A stretch of 54,028 nt of DNA. Source: CAZLQF01 sp964561545. Its GTDB lineage: Bacteria; Bacteroidota; Bacteroidia; CAILMK01; CAYYUA01. Position numbers and translations under genes: made by a program. Each line of letters opens with the position of its first letter. The first letter of the stretch is position 1. A model generated the notes under the pieces. It was not told the DNA's origin. It worked only from the letters and a program-made list of their open reading frames with translations, and ran no database searches. Positions 1-8,097 of the stretch are shown piece by piece. The stretch is from contig CAZLQF010000019.1 in the NCBI GenBank assembly GCA_964561545.1, forward strand, positions 1 through 54,028, given 5' to 3'.

Positions 1-295
1 TTTACGCTACCTTTTTAAGTAAAGTATTGATTACCAAAAATTTAAATGTTTAGAGATGAGGAGCTTTGAGTTTTCATTATTTTTGCTGAACCAGTTAAAA
101 GAATTATTCTTGAAATTAAGTGTTAAATGGCATGATGGTAGTCAATAAATAGCAATCATTAATCTTGTTTCAACTCCCTCTATGAAAGGTTATTTAGCCT
201 TTTAGTATCTCAAAAGTTCGGTTTAAGCGATCACCAAGACTTATAAAGATCATCAAACTTTAACCCACGCTTATTGTTTTTTACCTAAAAAATCC

Positions 296-799
296 ATGGC
301 CCTGTACCAACTTCACACCCAGCAATTCCTGCCAACCAATATCAAGGTTGCCTGGGCATTTTTCAGCCAGCCGGGCAACCTCAACAAAATAACTCCGGAT
401 TCCATGAAGTTCGACATTAAATCGCAAATTAAGGCAGAAATGTACGAGGGCATGGTGATAGCCTACAAGATTCAGCCTTTCCCGATAACCAAGTTATCAT
501 GGGTTACGGAAATCACCCACGTGCAAGAGCCCTACCTGTTCATAGATGAACAAAGGTTTGGCCCTTACCAATTCTGGCATCACGAACACCATTTCTATGA
601 GAAAGATCATGGTATTTTAATGGAAGATCTCTTACATTATAAAATGCCTTATGGCTTAATTGGTGAAATGGTTCATACCTTGCAAGTAAAAAACCAGGTT
701 CAAGGCATATTTACCTATAGATTTCAAAAATTGAGCGAAATATTTGAAACAAACTTAGAAGCCACTAAACCAACAATTTCCTTCAAAAAGCTTGTATAA
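296..799 (+). CDS. SRPBCC-family ligand-binding protein
   Basis: A 167-residue soluble protein without signal peptide. The N-terminal pattern (a beta strand, then 'AWAFFSQPGNLNKITP' near residues 19-34) is the usual opening of polyketide cyclase/dehydrase-like START-fold proteins, where a helix-grip fold encloses a hydrophobic pocket. The middle has the 'SWVTEI' and 'FIDEQRFGPYQFWHHEHHF' strands and the end 'MEDLLHYKMPYG', all typical of the group often annotated as cell-division-inhibitor-like or cyclase-like SRPBCC proteins. Ligand and role are unknown. It stands alone, 115 bases before a small membrane protein gene on the same strand. Family assignment is recognition from the pattern, not a search. 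Confidence 0.8.
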   Translation: MALYQLHTQQFLPTNIKVAWAFFSQPGNLNKITPDSMKFDIKSQIKAEMYEGMVIAYKIQPFPITKLSWVTEITHVQEPYLFIDEQRFGPYQFWHHEHHFYEKDHGILMEDLLHYKMPYGLIGEMVHTLQVKNQVQGIFTYRFQKLSEIFETNLEATKPTISFKKLV

Positions 800-914
800 A
801 CTATTGCAACCCCATGTCCTTTAACTGACAGGGTATCTGATTTTGAGCGATTTATAAACTTAAAGCTAAACTTATGCTGTTAGGTTAATTAAACAAACCA
901 AAAAAGTTTAGCTT

Positions 915-1415
915 ATGAAATTATTCAAATCATTAATTGTAGGTTTAGGAGGAAGCCTCATCATGTTCATGCTAATGTTGCTGGGCATCCATGGTTTAGG
1001 CATTGCACCATTTAACATTCCGCCATCAGCAGCATTTTTAACTTCCATGGGAATCAACATTAGCCCCTTGCCCCTTCTTGTTCATTTTGGTTATGGAGCA
1101 TTTTGGTCCGCTATTTTAATAGGGCTTGCGAAAAGTAATACCAACATTAAAACAGGGCTGATGCTAAGTATCTTTTTATGGTTGATCATGATGGTTATCT
1201 ACAGCCCGGTCATGGGTTGGGGTTTTTTTGGATTCGGAAGCACTGAAGCTGCACCAACAGCAAAGATGTATTTAGAGGATGGCCCGAAGTATATGCTCTC
1301 TACCTTAATACTCCATTTGCTTTATGGCATTACCGTTGGATGGCTCAATCGAGTGTGGACTTTGAGAAGTGAAAATGAATGGCAAGGCAGTTCAAAAGAT
1401 TTTTCAACAGCCTAA
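915..1415 (+). CDS. Small integral membrane protein of unknown function
   Basis: A 166-residue protein with about four hydrophobic segments (roughly residues 5-27, 50-70, 83-105, 130-150) and a short polar tail. It starts MKLFKSL with no recognisable catalytic motif. I do not recognise the family with certainty. It follows the SRPBCC gene on the same strand with a 115-base gap, so it may have its own promoter. Downstream it converges on the phosphotransferase gene that ends at 1530. It is probably an inner-membrane protein; no substrate can be inferred. Confidence 0.7.
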   Translation: MKLFKSLIVGLGGSLIMFMLMLLGIHGLGIAPFNIPPSAAFLTSMGINISPLPLLVHFGYGAFWSAILIGLAKSNTNIKTGLMLSIFLWLIMMVIYSPVMGWGFFGFGSTEAAPTAKMYLEDGPKYMLSTLILHLLYGITVGWLNRVWTLRSENEWQGSSKDFSTA

Positions 1416-1529
1416 TGCCAGCAATACCATTCATTTTAGGTAATGAAGTTTCAGGGTTAAGAATTTCCCTGCAGCTTCATTTTTTTGTTGGTATCCCTTG
1501 ATTTATGGCAATCTCAAAACAACTTTTAT

Positions 1530-2549
1530 TTAATGGCTTGTTATTGTATGCAGATATTGCATCATCAAATCCAGGTACAACTTAATGTTATTCACTGCCT
1601 CTTTACGTTGAACTTCTTCTTCCAGTTGATCAACTTTTAAAGCGGTAACTTTCGCGCGAACGTTCGCTCTATAGGCCTTGTAATAAGTAAGCAAGCTTTC
1701 CTCTTCTGCAGTATTAATACATGGAAACTTGTTAAGATAAGTATCCATAAAAGCTTTAGCAAGCTCTCCTTTTTTATGAGCCTCAAGGTCCATGATAAAA
1801 AACCCAATTTCATTCAATACATCAATTTGCCTAAAAGCCTCATTGAATTCGATGCAGTCAAAAATAATTGGCTTGTCATAAATAAAGATATTCCGGGAAT
1901 GGAGATCTCCGTGGCAATCGCGGATCATCCCTTGTTCATTTCTTTGCTCAAAAACTTCCTTATGAGCCTCTAAAAATTGATTGGACCATTGAATGGCCTG
2001 ATCGATCTCATCAGATTTTGAATCGTTCAAATGTTGGGCAACCACCTCCTTGACCGATGCAATGTCATTAAAACTTTGCTCCAACGCCCGGAGGTCAAAG
2101 GAATGCCATTCTACCTCCGTCGTTTGATGAAAGGCTCCAATGATAGAGGCAATCTTTTGGACATCTTCATCGCTCACCTGATCCTTTTGCAACAATAAAT
2201 GCATTTGATGATCCAAGTCAAGTTTACGCATTTGAACAGCATAATCAATGGTTGTCCCTTCATCTCCTCCAATAGCTACATGGTCATCCCCTTCCTTGAT
2301 GGGTAATACTTGCAAATAGATCTCCTCGGTAAGCCTCCGGTTTAGCATTAACTCCTGGTAAGCATAATACTTGCGCTTCTGCAGGGTGGAAAAATCAAGG
2401 AAGGAAAGCTGGTGCGGCTTTTTTACTTTAAATGCGTAATGATCAGCAAGGATCAACCAGGAAATATGGGTTTCGATCATTTGGGCTTCATGGCATGAAT
2501 CCGGTAATGCACAATGATCGATGATCGCTTTAACTTGCTTTTCCTCCAT
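1530..2549 (-). CDS. COG2187-type aminoglycoside phosphotransferase-like kinase
   Basis: A 339-residue protein kinase-like/APH-fold enzyme. Residues 213-220 read HGDLHSRN, the catalytic loop of APH-like kinases, and Asp231 in 'IIFDCIEF' is the metal-binding Asp. The N-terminal 'ADHYAFKVKKP' (about 36-45) is the phosphate/ATP-side strand with the Lys. In many bacteria this domain (COG2187) is fused to a P-loop kinase domain (COG0645); here the two are separate genes, with the P-loop gene just upstream on the same strand and a 52-base gap. Substrate is unknown, and true aminoglycoside resistance is not implied. The pair is probably one operon. Confidence 0.85.
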   Translation of the reverse strand: MEEKQVKAIIDHCALPDSCHEAQMIETHISWLILADHYAFKVKKPHQLSFLDFSTLQKRKYYAYQELMLNRRLTEEIYLQVLPIKEGDDHVAIGGDEGTTIDYAVQMRKLDLDHQMHLLLQKDQVSDEDVQKIASIIGAFHQTTEVEWHSFDLRALEQSFNDIASVKEVVAQHLNDSKSDEIDQAIQWSNQFLEAHKEVFEQRNEQGMIRDCHGDLHSRNIFIYDKPIIFDCIEFNEAFRQIDVLNEIGFFIMDLEAHKKGELAKAFMDTYLNKFPCINTAEEESLLTYYKAYRANVRAKVTALKVDQLEEEVQRKEAVNNIKLYLDLMMQYLHTITSH

Positions 2550-2601
2550 AAAAATGAATTATTACCAAATAAATAACAATTACTTCAACTGTTAAATGAT
2601 G

Positions 2602-3117
2602 CTAATCATGGTCCAGGTTGGCATAAGCTATTACCTTTTCAATCATATCTTCAACCTTCATGGTTCCAGAATCAAGCATTAGATACGGATGCTCAAAAGG
2701 TTCAAATTCCGCTTTTAACTTTTGGTAAACTTTAAAATCTGCCTCGCTGTATTTCCTTGTTTTATTTATACGCGCTTGGATTACATTTTCGCTTGCCGTC
2801 ATTACAATACAGCTCCAATCGACCTTTAAAGTTTCTGCTGCCTCAATAAACGCTTTTCTCAAAGCCTTTTTGATAAATGTAGCATCCACAACCACAAGGT
2901 TGCCAGCTTTCAAGGTCTCCTTTAATTGCCGTTTCATTTCGTTGTAAACAGTGCGTTTGGAGTCCTCATCGTAATGCCCTTTTAAATCCAGTTGCTCCCT
3001 TATTTGATCGGTAAACAAATGAACAGCATTCAGCCTTGCTGCTAAATGCCTGGCAAAATAGCTTTTACCTGTGCCCGGTAAACCGCTAATAAAAATAGCG
3101 CAAGGGTGTTGTTGCAT
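2602..3117 (-). CDS. AAA/P-loop predicted kinase (COG0645-like)
   Basis: A 171-residue nucleotide kinase-like protein. Walker A GLPGTGKS lies at residues 12-19, and a hydrophobic strand ending in Asp ('NLVVVDATF', about 93-101) follows as the Walker B-like site. The pattern 'TDQIREQL' after the P-loop and a late Arg-rich lid ('ARINKTRKYS') fit the zeta-toxin/gluconate-kinase-like COG0645 group. It lies directly upstream of the APH-like gene on the same strand. Together they reproduce the two halves of a protein that is a single polypeptide in other bacteria, which suggests a joint function. The start ATG is followed closely by the P-loop, so no longer start is needed. Confidence 0.83.
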   Translation of the reverse strand: MQQHPCAIFISGLPGTGKSYFARHLAARLNAVHLFTDQIREQLDLKGHYDEDSKRTVYNEMKRQLKETLKAGNLVVVDATFIKKALRKAFIEAAETLKVDWSCIVMTASENVIQARINKTRKYSEADFKVYQKLKAEFEPFEHPYLMLDSGTMKVEDMIEKVIAYANLDHD

Positions 3118-3617
3118 TCAAGGTCTTACTTTACAATAATTGAGAAATGGAAGCGCCATCTTTTCTGAATATGCAAAGGTCTATTCCATAGACCGAAATC
3201 CTATAAATCGAAGGCCAAATCTAAATTTACAAATGCTATATCAGCACTTATTTGCAAGTCAATGATGCAATAGGGCTAAATAAAGCTGGTTCAACTTCAA
3301 GCTAAATTTTGAAGATCTAAAATATGATCATTTTTAAAACTATCCCATTCTATTGAAATTGCTCATATCTATGAGTTGAGCTTCTTAAAAAATCATAACA
3401 TTACCTAAAAATTGCCTTAACCAAAGCTTGCTTCCTTGCTTCCCGAAAAATTTTTTATCACAAAGGTTTTCATTCATTATTTGGTTCCCTTCTTTTTAGC
3501 GCTTAAAAAATCCCGATCTCTCAGCAGGTCGGGATTTTTTAGGTAAACCAGTGTATTATCGCTTTGCAATTTATAGCTGGCTACCATTAAACCAACGCCT
3601 TATTATCTTAGGCACTC
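3118..3617. other. 500-base intergenic stretch between divergent genes
   Basis: No coding frame with any recognisable domain. The stretch is AT-rich and should hold the promoters of the P-loop kinase (minus) and recX (plus). Its one strong structure is the terminator-like hairpin described separately at 3505-3540, which follows no protein gene on either strand. No tRNA-like cloverleaf was seen. Confidence 0.5.
3505..3540 (+). terminator. Orphan terminator-like hairpin upstream of recX
   Basis: A perfect 12-base inverted repeat: AAAAAATCCCGA at 3505-3516 and TCGGGATTTTTT at 3529-3540, with a 12-base loop. It has a GC core plus A and T tracts on either side, so it could work in both directions. 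It sits 77 bases before recX and nearly 390 bases from the other flanking gene start, so it ends no visible protein gene. It could end a short untranslated RNA or attenuate recX. Confidence 0.7.
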
Positions 3618-4160
3618 ATGACATATTCTTCATATACTTCATTCCTTATTTTTGAAGCTGAACCAACAACCCTGATGGACTCGAAAGGCGAAAAACATTA
3701 TACACGGGAGGAAGCCCTTGAAAAACTCAGAAAGTTCTGTGATTACCAGGATCGTTGTCAAAAAGATGTCTGGGACAAACTCATGGAATTGGGTATCCAT
3801 CCGGATATTGCCAATGAAATCATCGTAACATTGATTGAAGAGCAGTTCATCGATGAAGAACGTTTTGCCATTGCTTATGTAAGAGGTAAGTTCAAGCACA
3901 ACCACTGGGGCCGTCAAAAAATTGAGCAAGGGCTCAAGACCAAAAACATCCACCCAAACCTAATTAACCTGGCCTTGCAAGAAATCGATGATCATCAATA
4001 CAGGGAGCAACTGCGATCATTGCTTCACAAAAAGCGGCCGCAGATCAAACCCAAAAACCAATATGACCTTAAGTCCAAAATGGCCCGGTTTTTAATTGGA
4101 AAGGGCTATGAATCAAATTTGGTGTGGGAAATGATCAATGAAGAGCTTCAAAGAGATTAA
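3618..4160 (+). CDS. recX: Regulatory protein RecX
   Basis: A 180-residue protein with the three tandem three-helix modules of RecX: 'ALEKLRKFCDYQDRCQKDV' near residues 34-52, 'IDEERFAIAYVRGKFKHNHWGRQKIEQGLK' near 97-126, and 'MARFLIGKGYESNLVWEMI' near the end. RecX binds RecA filaments and inhibits recombinase and coprotease activity. RecX is normally about 150-165 residues, and the first 19 residues here are not typical. The in-frame ATG at 3675 is an alternative start, and a TATTTTTG box (matching TAnnTTTG) lies about 20 bases before it. recA is not in the window. The gene converges on ssb. Confidence 0.9.
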   Translation: MTYSSYTSFLIFEAEPTTLMDSKGEKHYTREEALEKLRKFCDYQDRCQKDVWDKLMELGIHPDIANEIIVTLIEEQFIDEERFAIAYVRGKFKHNHWGRQKIEQGLKTKNIHPNLINLALQEIDDHQYREQLRSLLHKKRPQIKPKNQYDLKSKMARFLIGKGYESNLVWEMINEELQRD

Positions 4161-4262
4161 GCATGTCACAGCGCTAATTGAAGAAGCTTATGCTAAACAA
4201 TCCTTCAGTACTTGGCATGTTGAGCTTATAAAAAAGCACTTGGCTGGAGCCAATGCCTGGGC

Positions 4263-4288
4263 TGGTTGAGGATCGGAATCCTCAACCA
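4263..4288. terminator. Hairpin between convergent recX and ssb
   Basis: An 11-base perfect inverted repeat, TGGTTGAGGAT and ATCCTCAACCA, around a CGGA loop. It lies between the 3' ends of recX and ssb, where a two-way terminator is expected. There is no T tract on either side, so an intrinsic terminator is not certain; it may instead protect 3' ends. Confidence 0.5.
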
Positions 4289-4345
4289 ACCAAAGTTTCA
4301 GGATTGCCTAAACCGCTACATTTAGCAAACCACTGGGAACAGCCA

Positions 4346-4681
4346 TCACTTTTTACCACCCAACATAAGTAATTCATTCACAACTACTTCGGTAATATAG
4401 CGGTTTTCACCATTTTTCTCATACTGCCGAGTAGTGAGCCTGCCGTCTATGGCTACATCAGCTCCTTTCTTGAGGTACTTGGAAACCACTTCTGCGGTTT
4501 TACCCCAGGCTACCAACTGATGCCACTGCGTGGCTTCCTGTTTTTCACCATCCCCATTGCGATAATTTTCATTAGTGGCTAATGAAAATCGAGCCATGAG
4601 TTTTCCCGATCCCGTTTCTTTTACTTCCGGATCAGCACCTAAATTACCAATTAACTGGACGCGATTTTTTAAAGCATTCAT
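4346..4681 (-). CDS. ssb: Single-stranded DNA-binding protein, short form
   Basis: From the ATG at 4681 the product is 111 residues: 'MNALKNRVQLIGNLGADPEVK' at the N-terminus, then 'TQWHQLVAWGKTAEVVSKYLKKGADVAIDGRL' and 'YITEVVVNELLMLG', a complete OB-fold of the SSB family. A longer frame reaching 4738 adds 19 residues not found in SSBs, so the inner start is preferred. The protein ends LMLGGKK directly after the OB-fold and lacks the flexible tail and acidic DDDIPF-like tip that recruits partners in standard SSBs. It is therefore the short SSB variety; a full-length SSB may exist elsewhere in the genome. Confidence 0.92.
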   Translation of the reverse strand: MNALKNRVQLIGNLGADPEVKETGSGKLMARFSLATNENYRNGDGEKQEATQWHQLVAWGKTAEVVSKYLKKGADVAIDGRLTTRQYEKNGENRYITEVVVNELLMLGGKK

Positions 4682-4814
4682 AATTGACACGTTTTTTAAG
4701 ATTTCTATTGCAAATTTTCCAGCCATTAAATTCCGCATTCGGACAATAATTGCTTGTTTTCATTTAATAATCATTTGTTGTCGTTTACAATTGATTTTTT
4801 TATGTAAATTAGTG

Positions 4815-5177
4815 ATGATGAAAAACCATTGCCAGGAATGCGGTGAAGCCATCAAAGGTCGCTCTGACAAGAAGTTTTGTTCAGACGATTGTCGCAATAC
4901 GTACAACAACCGCTTGAACAGCGACCAACACAATTACATGCGCAAGGTGAATAATATTTTGCGTAGGAACAGGCGTATACTCGCTTCCCTCAATCCTGAT
5001 GGAAAGGCCAAAGCTACCCGTAGCCAGATGATCAAGGAAGGATTCAATTTCAATTATTTCACCAGTATTTATACCACTAAATCCGGTAAAACGTACTATT
5101 TCTGCTATGAGCAGGGGTATTTACCCATTGACCAGCAAGCGTGTGCTTTGGTTATTAAGAAGAATTATGTGGATTAG
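4815..5177 (+). CDS. Small zinc-ribbon protein, unknown function
   Basis: From the double ATG at 4815/4818 the product is about 120 residues. It opens with a four-cysteine Zn-binding motif: C-x2-C ('CQECG', starting about residue 6) and C-x3-C ('CSDDC', about residue 22), as in the DUF2116-like Zn-ribbon group. A basic stretch follows ('MRKVNNILRRNRRIL'), then a globular end 'GKTYYFCYEQGYLPI'. It is likely nucleic-acid associated; no target is known. It diverges from ssb with a 133-base shared upstream region. An upstream extension of the frame runs antisense through ssb and is not believed. Confidence 0.75.
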   Translation: MMKNHCQECGEAIKGRSDKKFCSDDCRNTYNNRLNSDQHNYMRKVNNILRRNRRILASLNPDGKAKATRSQMIKEGFNFNYFTSIYTTKSGKTYYFCYEQGYLPIDQQACALVIKKNYVD

Positions 5178-5727
5178 GCTGAAGAGCCAAAGTTATTGGT
5201 TGGGCAGCTTTTGGATTTTTTTCTTTCAGCCGTTTTCCAATGATAATATGTTTACCCTCATTAGCTTTTTAGGATTAGTAATTTACACTTTAAAAGCCTT
5301 TTCAAAAACACGTGCTTTTGATAAAAAAACCTTCGGTAAAATATGGTTGTTGTGAAAAAGAGGCAAATTATCTTCAACCCTATGCCCTCGGAATAATAAA
5401 GCCCAATAATTGGTATTGGTATTAAAGCGTTAATATTTATTTACCCCCTCAATAAGAAGCCTCTTTTGGCTTTTTCATACATCCTAATATTACAGCATTA
5501 GGTAATATCTTGGTTAAGGTAAGGAAAAATCTAATCTTATCTTAACGCTACCATCATAAAAGACCATTTAATTCGTCCTTGCTCAAAAATAGGTCAAACA
5601 AGCATTAAACACATTTGAAGGGTCCCTATTGCCATGAACCACTTGAAGCTACCAAAGCCTGATGTTTTTTAATTTGCGATTGACTGCGGTCTTCGTACCT
5701 TTGTTGGAATATAGATAAACAGCCATC
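5178..5727. other. 550-base stretch without a convincing gene
   Basis: The first part carries an open frame of hydrophobic composition to 5355 that overlaps the Zn-ribbon gene and has no recognisable family. A weak 5-base hairpin followed by TTTTT lies near 5457-5475. The last 60 bases hold the mgtE promoter. Nothing else recognisable. Confidence 0.45.
5674..5703 (+). promoter_or_regulatory. Bacteroidota-type promoter of mgtE
   Basis: TTG at 5674-5676, 19 bases of spacer, then TACCTTTG at 5696-5703, an exact TAnnTTTG box. Transcription would begin about 5710, leaving a leader of roughly 18 bases before the mgtE ATG at 5728. That is too short for a magnesium riboswitch. Confidence 0.7.
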
Positions 5728-7095
5728 ATGCCGGAAGGACTTTCCCAAAATTACCTGGATGAGCTTAAGCGTGGCATCGACCATCATGAGGTTGAATATT
5801 TGAACCATCAGCTCAATGAACTTCATTCAGAAGACATTGCTTACCTCCTTAAGTATTACAAGCAAGACGATGCAAGGCACCTATTCTCCCTTTTACCGAG
5901 GGAACAGGCTAGCAAAGTACTTGTGGAAACAGAGGAAGCCCAGCGAAGGGAATTATTAGCAGGCTTTACAGCAAAGGAAATTGTGAACCGGTTTATTGAA
6001 GAAATGAATTCAGACGATGCGGCTGATTTCACCAATGAATTGCCCAAAGAGATCCAAACCGATGTCATCAACTACCTCCATAAACGCAGAAAGGAAGCCG
6101 ATGAGAAAATCCTTGACCTGATCGAATACGAACCAGATACAGCAGGTGGTTTAATGGCCACCGAGTTGATCCGGGTTAACCTTAATTGGACGATTGAAGA
6201 GTGTAAAGCTGAAATAAGAAAATATGTTAATGAAATAGAAAGCATATACGCGGTTTATGTGCAGAACGATGAACAGAAGTTAATGGGCTTTATTCCCCTC
6301 ACGAAGTTGATTCTGGCAAAGCCTGGTAGAAAAGTAAAAGAGATCTACAATAGCGACGTTATTTACGTTACAGAAAATACCCCTGGGAAGGAAGTGGCCA
6401 CCCTCATGCGGAAATATGACTTGGTAGTTTTACCGGTAATTAACCATCAAGAACAATTGGTCGGCCGCATTACGATTGACGATGTAGTGGATTTTATCAA
6501 AGAAGAAGCCGAAGAGGACTACCAATTGTTGTCCGGCATTTCAGAAGACGTTGCTTATTCCGATAAAATATGGGTGATCAGCCGGGCTCGTTTGCCTTGG
6601 TTATTGCTTGGTTTAATTGGAGGTATAGCAAGCGCCAAGGTCATAAGCCTCAATGAAGCAACCCTAAAGATCAATCCCGAAATGGCTTTCTTCATTCCAC
6701 TTATTGCTGCTATGGGAGGTAATGCAGGGGTTCAGGCATCAGCCATTGTTGTACAAGGGCTGGCAAGCAAAACCTTAGATTCCGGAAGACTGATGGCCAA
6801 GATCATGAAGGAATTCATGGTGGCCTTAATGAATGGTGCCCTGTGTGCATTGGCACTTTTGGGCTATGCCTTAATATTCCATGACACCTTGCAATTGGCT
6901 TTAACCATCAGCATTTCTCTTCTCACTGTCATCATTATTGCTTCGACTTTTGGCATCACCGTTCCCCTAATTCTGGATAAAATGAATGTTGACCCGGCTT
7001 TAGCCACCGGCCCCTTCATTACAACCACAAATGACCTGATCGGTTTAGGGGTTTATTTCCTCATAGGTCGCATCCTTTATTCATTTCCTTTTTAA
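5728..7095 (+). CDS. mgtE: Magnesium transporter MgtE
   Basis: A 455-residue MgtE/SLC41-type Mg2+ channel of the inner membrane. The N-terminal superhelical domain covers about residues 10-130 ('HSEDIAYLLKYY', 'MNSDDAADFTNELP'). Two CBS domains follow (about 135-260), starting after 'DTAGGLMATEL'. The C-terminal half (about 280-455) holds five membrane helices, including the pore-helix signatures 'MGGNAGVQASAIVVQGLA' and 'DPALATGPFITTTNDLIGL'. In the family, the N and CBS domains sense cytosolic Mg2+ and gate the pore. Length is normal. It has its own promoter and converges on the DUF2459 gene. Confidence 0.96.
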   Translation: MPEGLSQNYLDELKRGIDHHEVEYLNHQLNELHSEDIAYLLKYYKQDDARHLFSLLPREQASKVLVETEEAQRRELLAGFTAKEIVNRFIEEMNSDDAADFTNELPKEIQTDVINYLHKRRKEADEKILDLIEYEPDTAGGLMATELIRVNLNWTIEECKAEIRKYVNEIESIYAVYVQNDEQKLMGFIPLTKLILAKPGRKVKEIYNSDVIYVTENTPGKEVATLMRKYDLVVLPVINHQEQLVGRITIDDVVDFIKEEAEEDYQLLSGISEDVAYSDKIWVISRARLPWLLLGLIGGIASAKVISLNEATLKINPEMAFFIPLIAAMGGNAGVQASAIVVQGLASKTLDSGRLMAKIMKEFMVALMNGALCALALLGYALIFHDTLQLALTISISLLTVIIIASTFGITVPLILDKMNVDPALATGPFITTTNDLIGLGVYFLIGRILYSFPF

Positions 7096-7133
7096 AAACT
7101 ACTTCAGCCGGGTAAAAGCGTGCAAAGATGGAA

Positions 7134-7787
7134 TCACTCCATATGGTACATTACCCCATAGGCAAATGGAGGCCATTGGGCAGTTTGAATGCCTGCAATT
7201 TTCAAGGCCTCATTGACCCAAACATTACAAGTCTTAAATATGGATAAACTCCCTTTGGCTTCGTAAAAGCGATCGTTGGCATGGTAATTTAGGCCTTCAA
7301 TTCTTATAAAATTCCCGCTTCGATCCTGCTGAAAGTTTTTGAATACATATTGAACCACCCTGTATTGATACTCACTACAGTAATTAACCATCTTCCAGGA
7401 TGGTTTTTTGGAATTATAAGGCGTAACATGCATGGCAGAATTGCTACTTAAAAACAAAGCCTTTAGGGCAACTCCAATCTTTAAATCAGACCAGGTAGGC
7501 GTGTTTAAATAAAACGCTCGGTCACCCCAGCCGAAACCTACATATTCAACGCTGTCCTTTAGCCCTAATTTTTCCTTGAATTCTTTATTCAAATGTGCTT
7601 TGGGTAAGATGAGATCAACATGAATGCCGGTACTTTCCAAATAAAGCGGAATCCTTTCAGGGCAAGCTTTTTCATAATTATTGGTAGTGGCATAGGACAA
7701 AAGGACCGCCATCAAAAAATAAAAGAAAACAGTTCCTATAAAAAGCGCTAAAAAGCCCAAGATAAATCTGAAGCAACCTTTAAACAT
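7134..7787 (-). CDS. DUF2459 / TIGR02117 family protein
   Basis: A 217-residue protein with one N-terminal membrane segment (about residues 8-32), anchoring an outside domain. The body shows the family's landmarks: 'ESTGIHVDLILPK' (about 50-62), 'YVGFGWGDRAFYLNTPTWSDL' (about 82-102) and 'YCSEYQYRV', with a late conserved Trp/Asn-containing end 'CNVWVNEALKIAGI'. Members are widespread in Gram-negative bacteria and remain uncharacterised, though conserved His and Cys residues hint at an enzyme. It is monocistronic and convergent with mgtE, 38 bases away. Confidence 0.8.
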   Translation of the reverse strand: MFKGCFRFILGFLALFIGTVFFYFLMAVLLSYATTNNYEKACPERIPLYLESTGIHVDLILPKAHLNKEFKEKLGLKDSVEYVGFGWGDRAFYLNTPTWSDLKIGVALKALFLSSNSAMHVTPYNSKKPSWKMVNYCSEYQYRVVQYVFKNFQQDRSGNFIRIEGLNYHANDRFYEAKGSLSIFKTCNVWVNEALKIAGIQTAQWPPFAYGVMYHME

Positions 7788-8097
7788 GAGTGAAATTTAA
7801 AAATAGAGATTGAGTGTAATTACAACCTTTTGTTCAAATAAAACTGGTTGAAAAAAGCATATGCCCTTAAAGTATTGATTTAATTTTTACCAATTTAGCA
7901 ACTTTTGCCTGCTTTTCAGTCTTTTTTGAATCTTAAAACTACTTAGGTAATTTAAGCCATTTCTTGAAAAATCGATTCCAAAGCAACTGTGGCCTTGGCC
8001 ATGCTACGCTGTCATACATTTTTTCCTATCGTAGGTTATTAAAAAAATTGGATGTTCGAACGTTTTATCGTATTATTGCAATGTAATAATAAAGCTT
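7788..8097. other. Intergenic region upstream of the ars operon
   Basis: 310 bases between the start of the DUF2459 gene and arsR. It contains the arsR operator/promoter at its right end (see 8048-8091) and an extra ATCGTA half-site at 8028-8033 that matches the first six bases of the operator motif. No coding frame is recognisable. Confidence 0.5.
8048..8091 (+). promoter_or_regulatory. arsR promoter and ArsR operator candidate
   Basis: TTG at 8048-8050, a 20-base spacer, then TATTATTG at 8071-8078, one mismatch from TAnnTTTG. The same bases form an inverted repeat: TATTATT (8071-8077) and AATAATA (8085-8091) with a 7-base spacer. ATCGTATTATTGCAAT at 8067-8082 recurs with 14 of 16 bases identical before arsM. 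Operator overlap with the -7 box fits repression by ArsR, released by arsenite. Confidence 0.65.

Noticed and set aside
1530..2549. Aminoglycoside resistance gene
   Set aside because: The APH fold is present, but the COG2187 group is not known to confer resistance, and no resistance context exists.
4575..4814. Upstream extension of the Zn-ribbon frame
   Set aside because: It runs antisense through ssb; the Cys motif starts right after the double ATG at 4815/4818.
5107..5355. 82-codon open frame after the Zn-ribbon gene
   Set aside because: It overlaps 71 bases of a better gene, has no recognisable domain and no promoter; its hydrophobic look may be due to T-rich sequence.
5457..5475. Weak hairpin followed by TTTTT
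   Set aside because: Only a five-base stem and more than 275 bases after the nearest stop codon; could be chance in AT-rich DNA.
5704..5727. Magnesium riboswitch before mgtE
   Set aside because: The promoter at 5674-5703 leaves a leader of only about 18 bases.
7836..7852. String AAATAAAACTGGTTG also found near 49137
   Set aside because: A 15-base match is expected by chance in 54 kb of AT-rich DNA, and the contexts differ.
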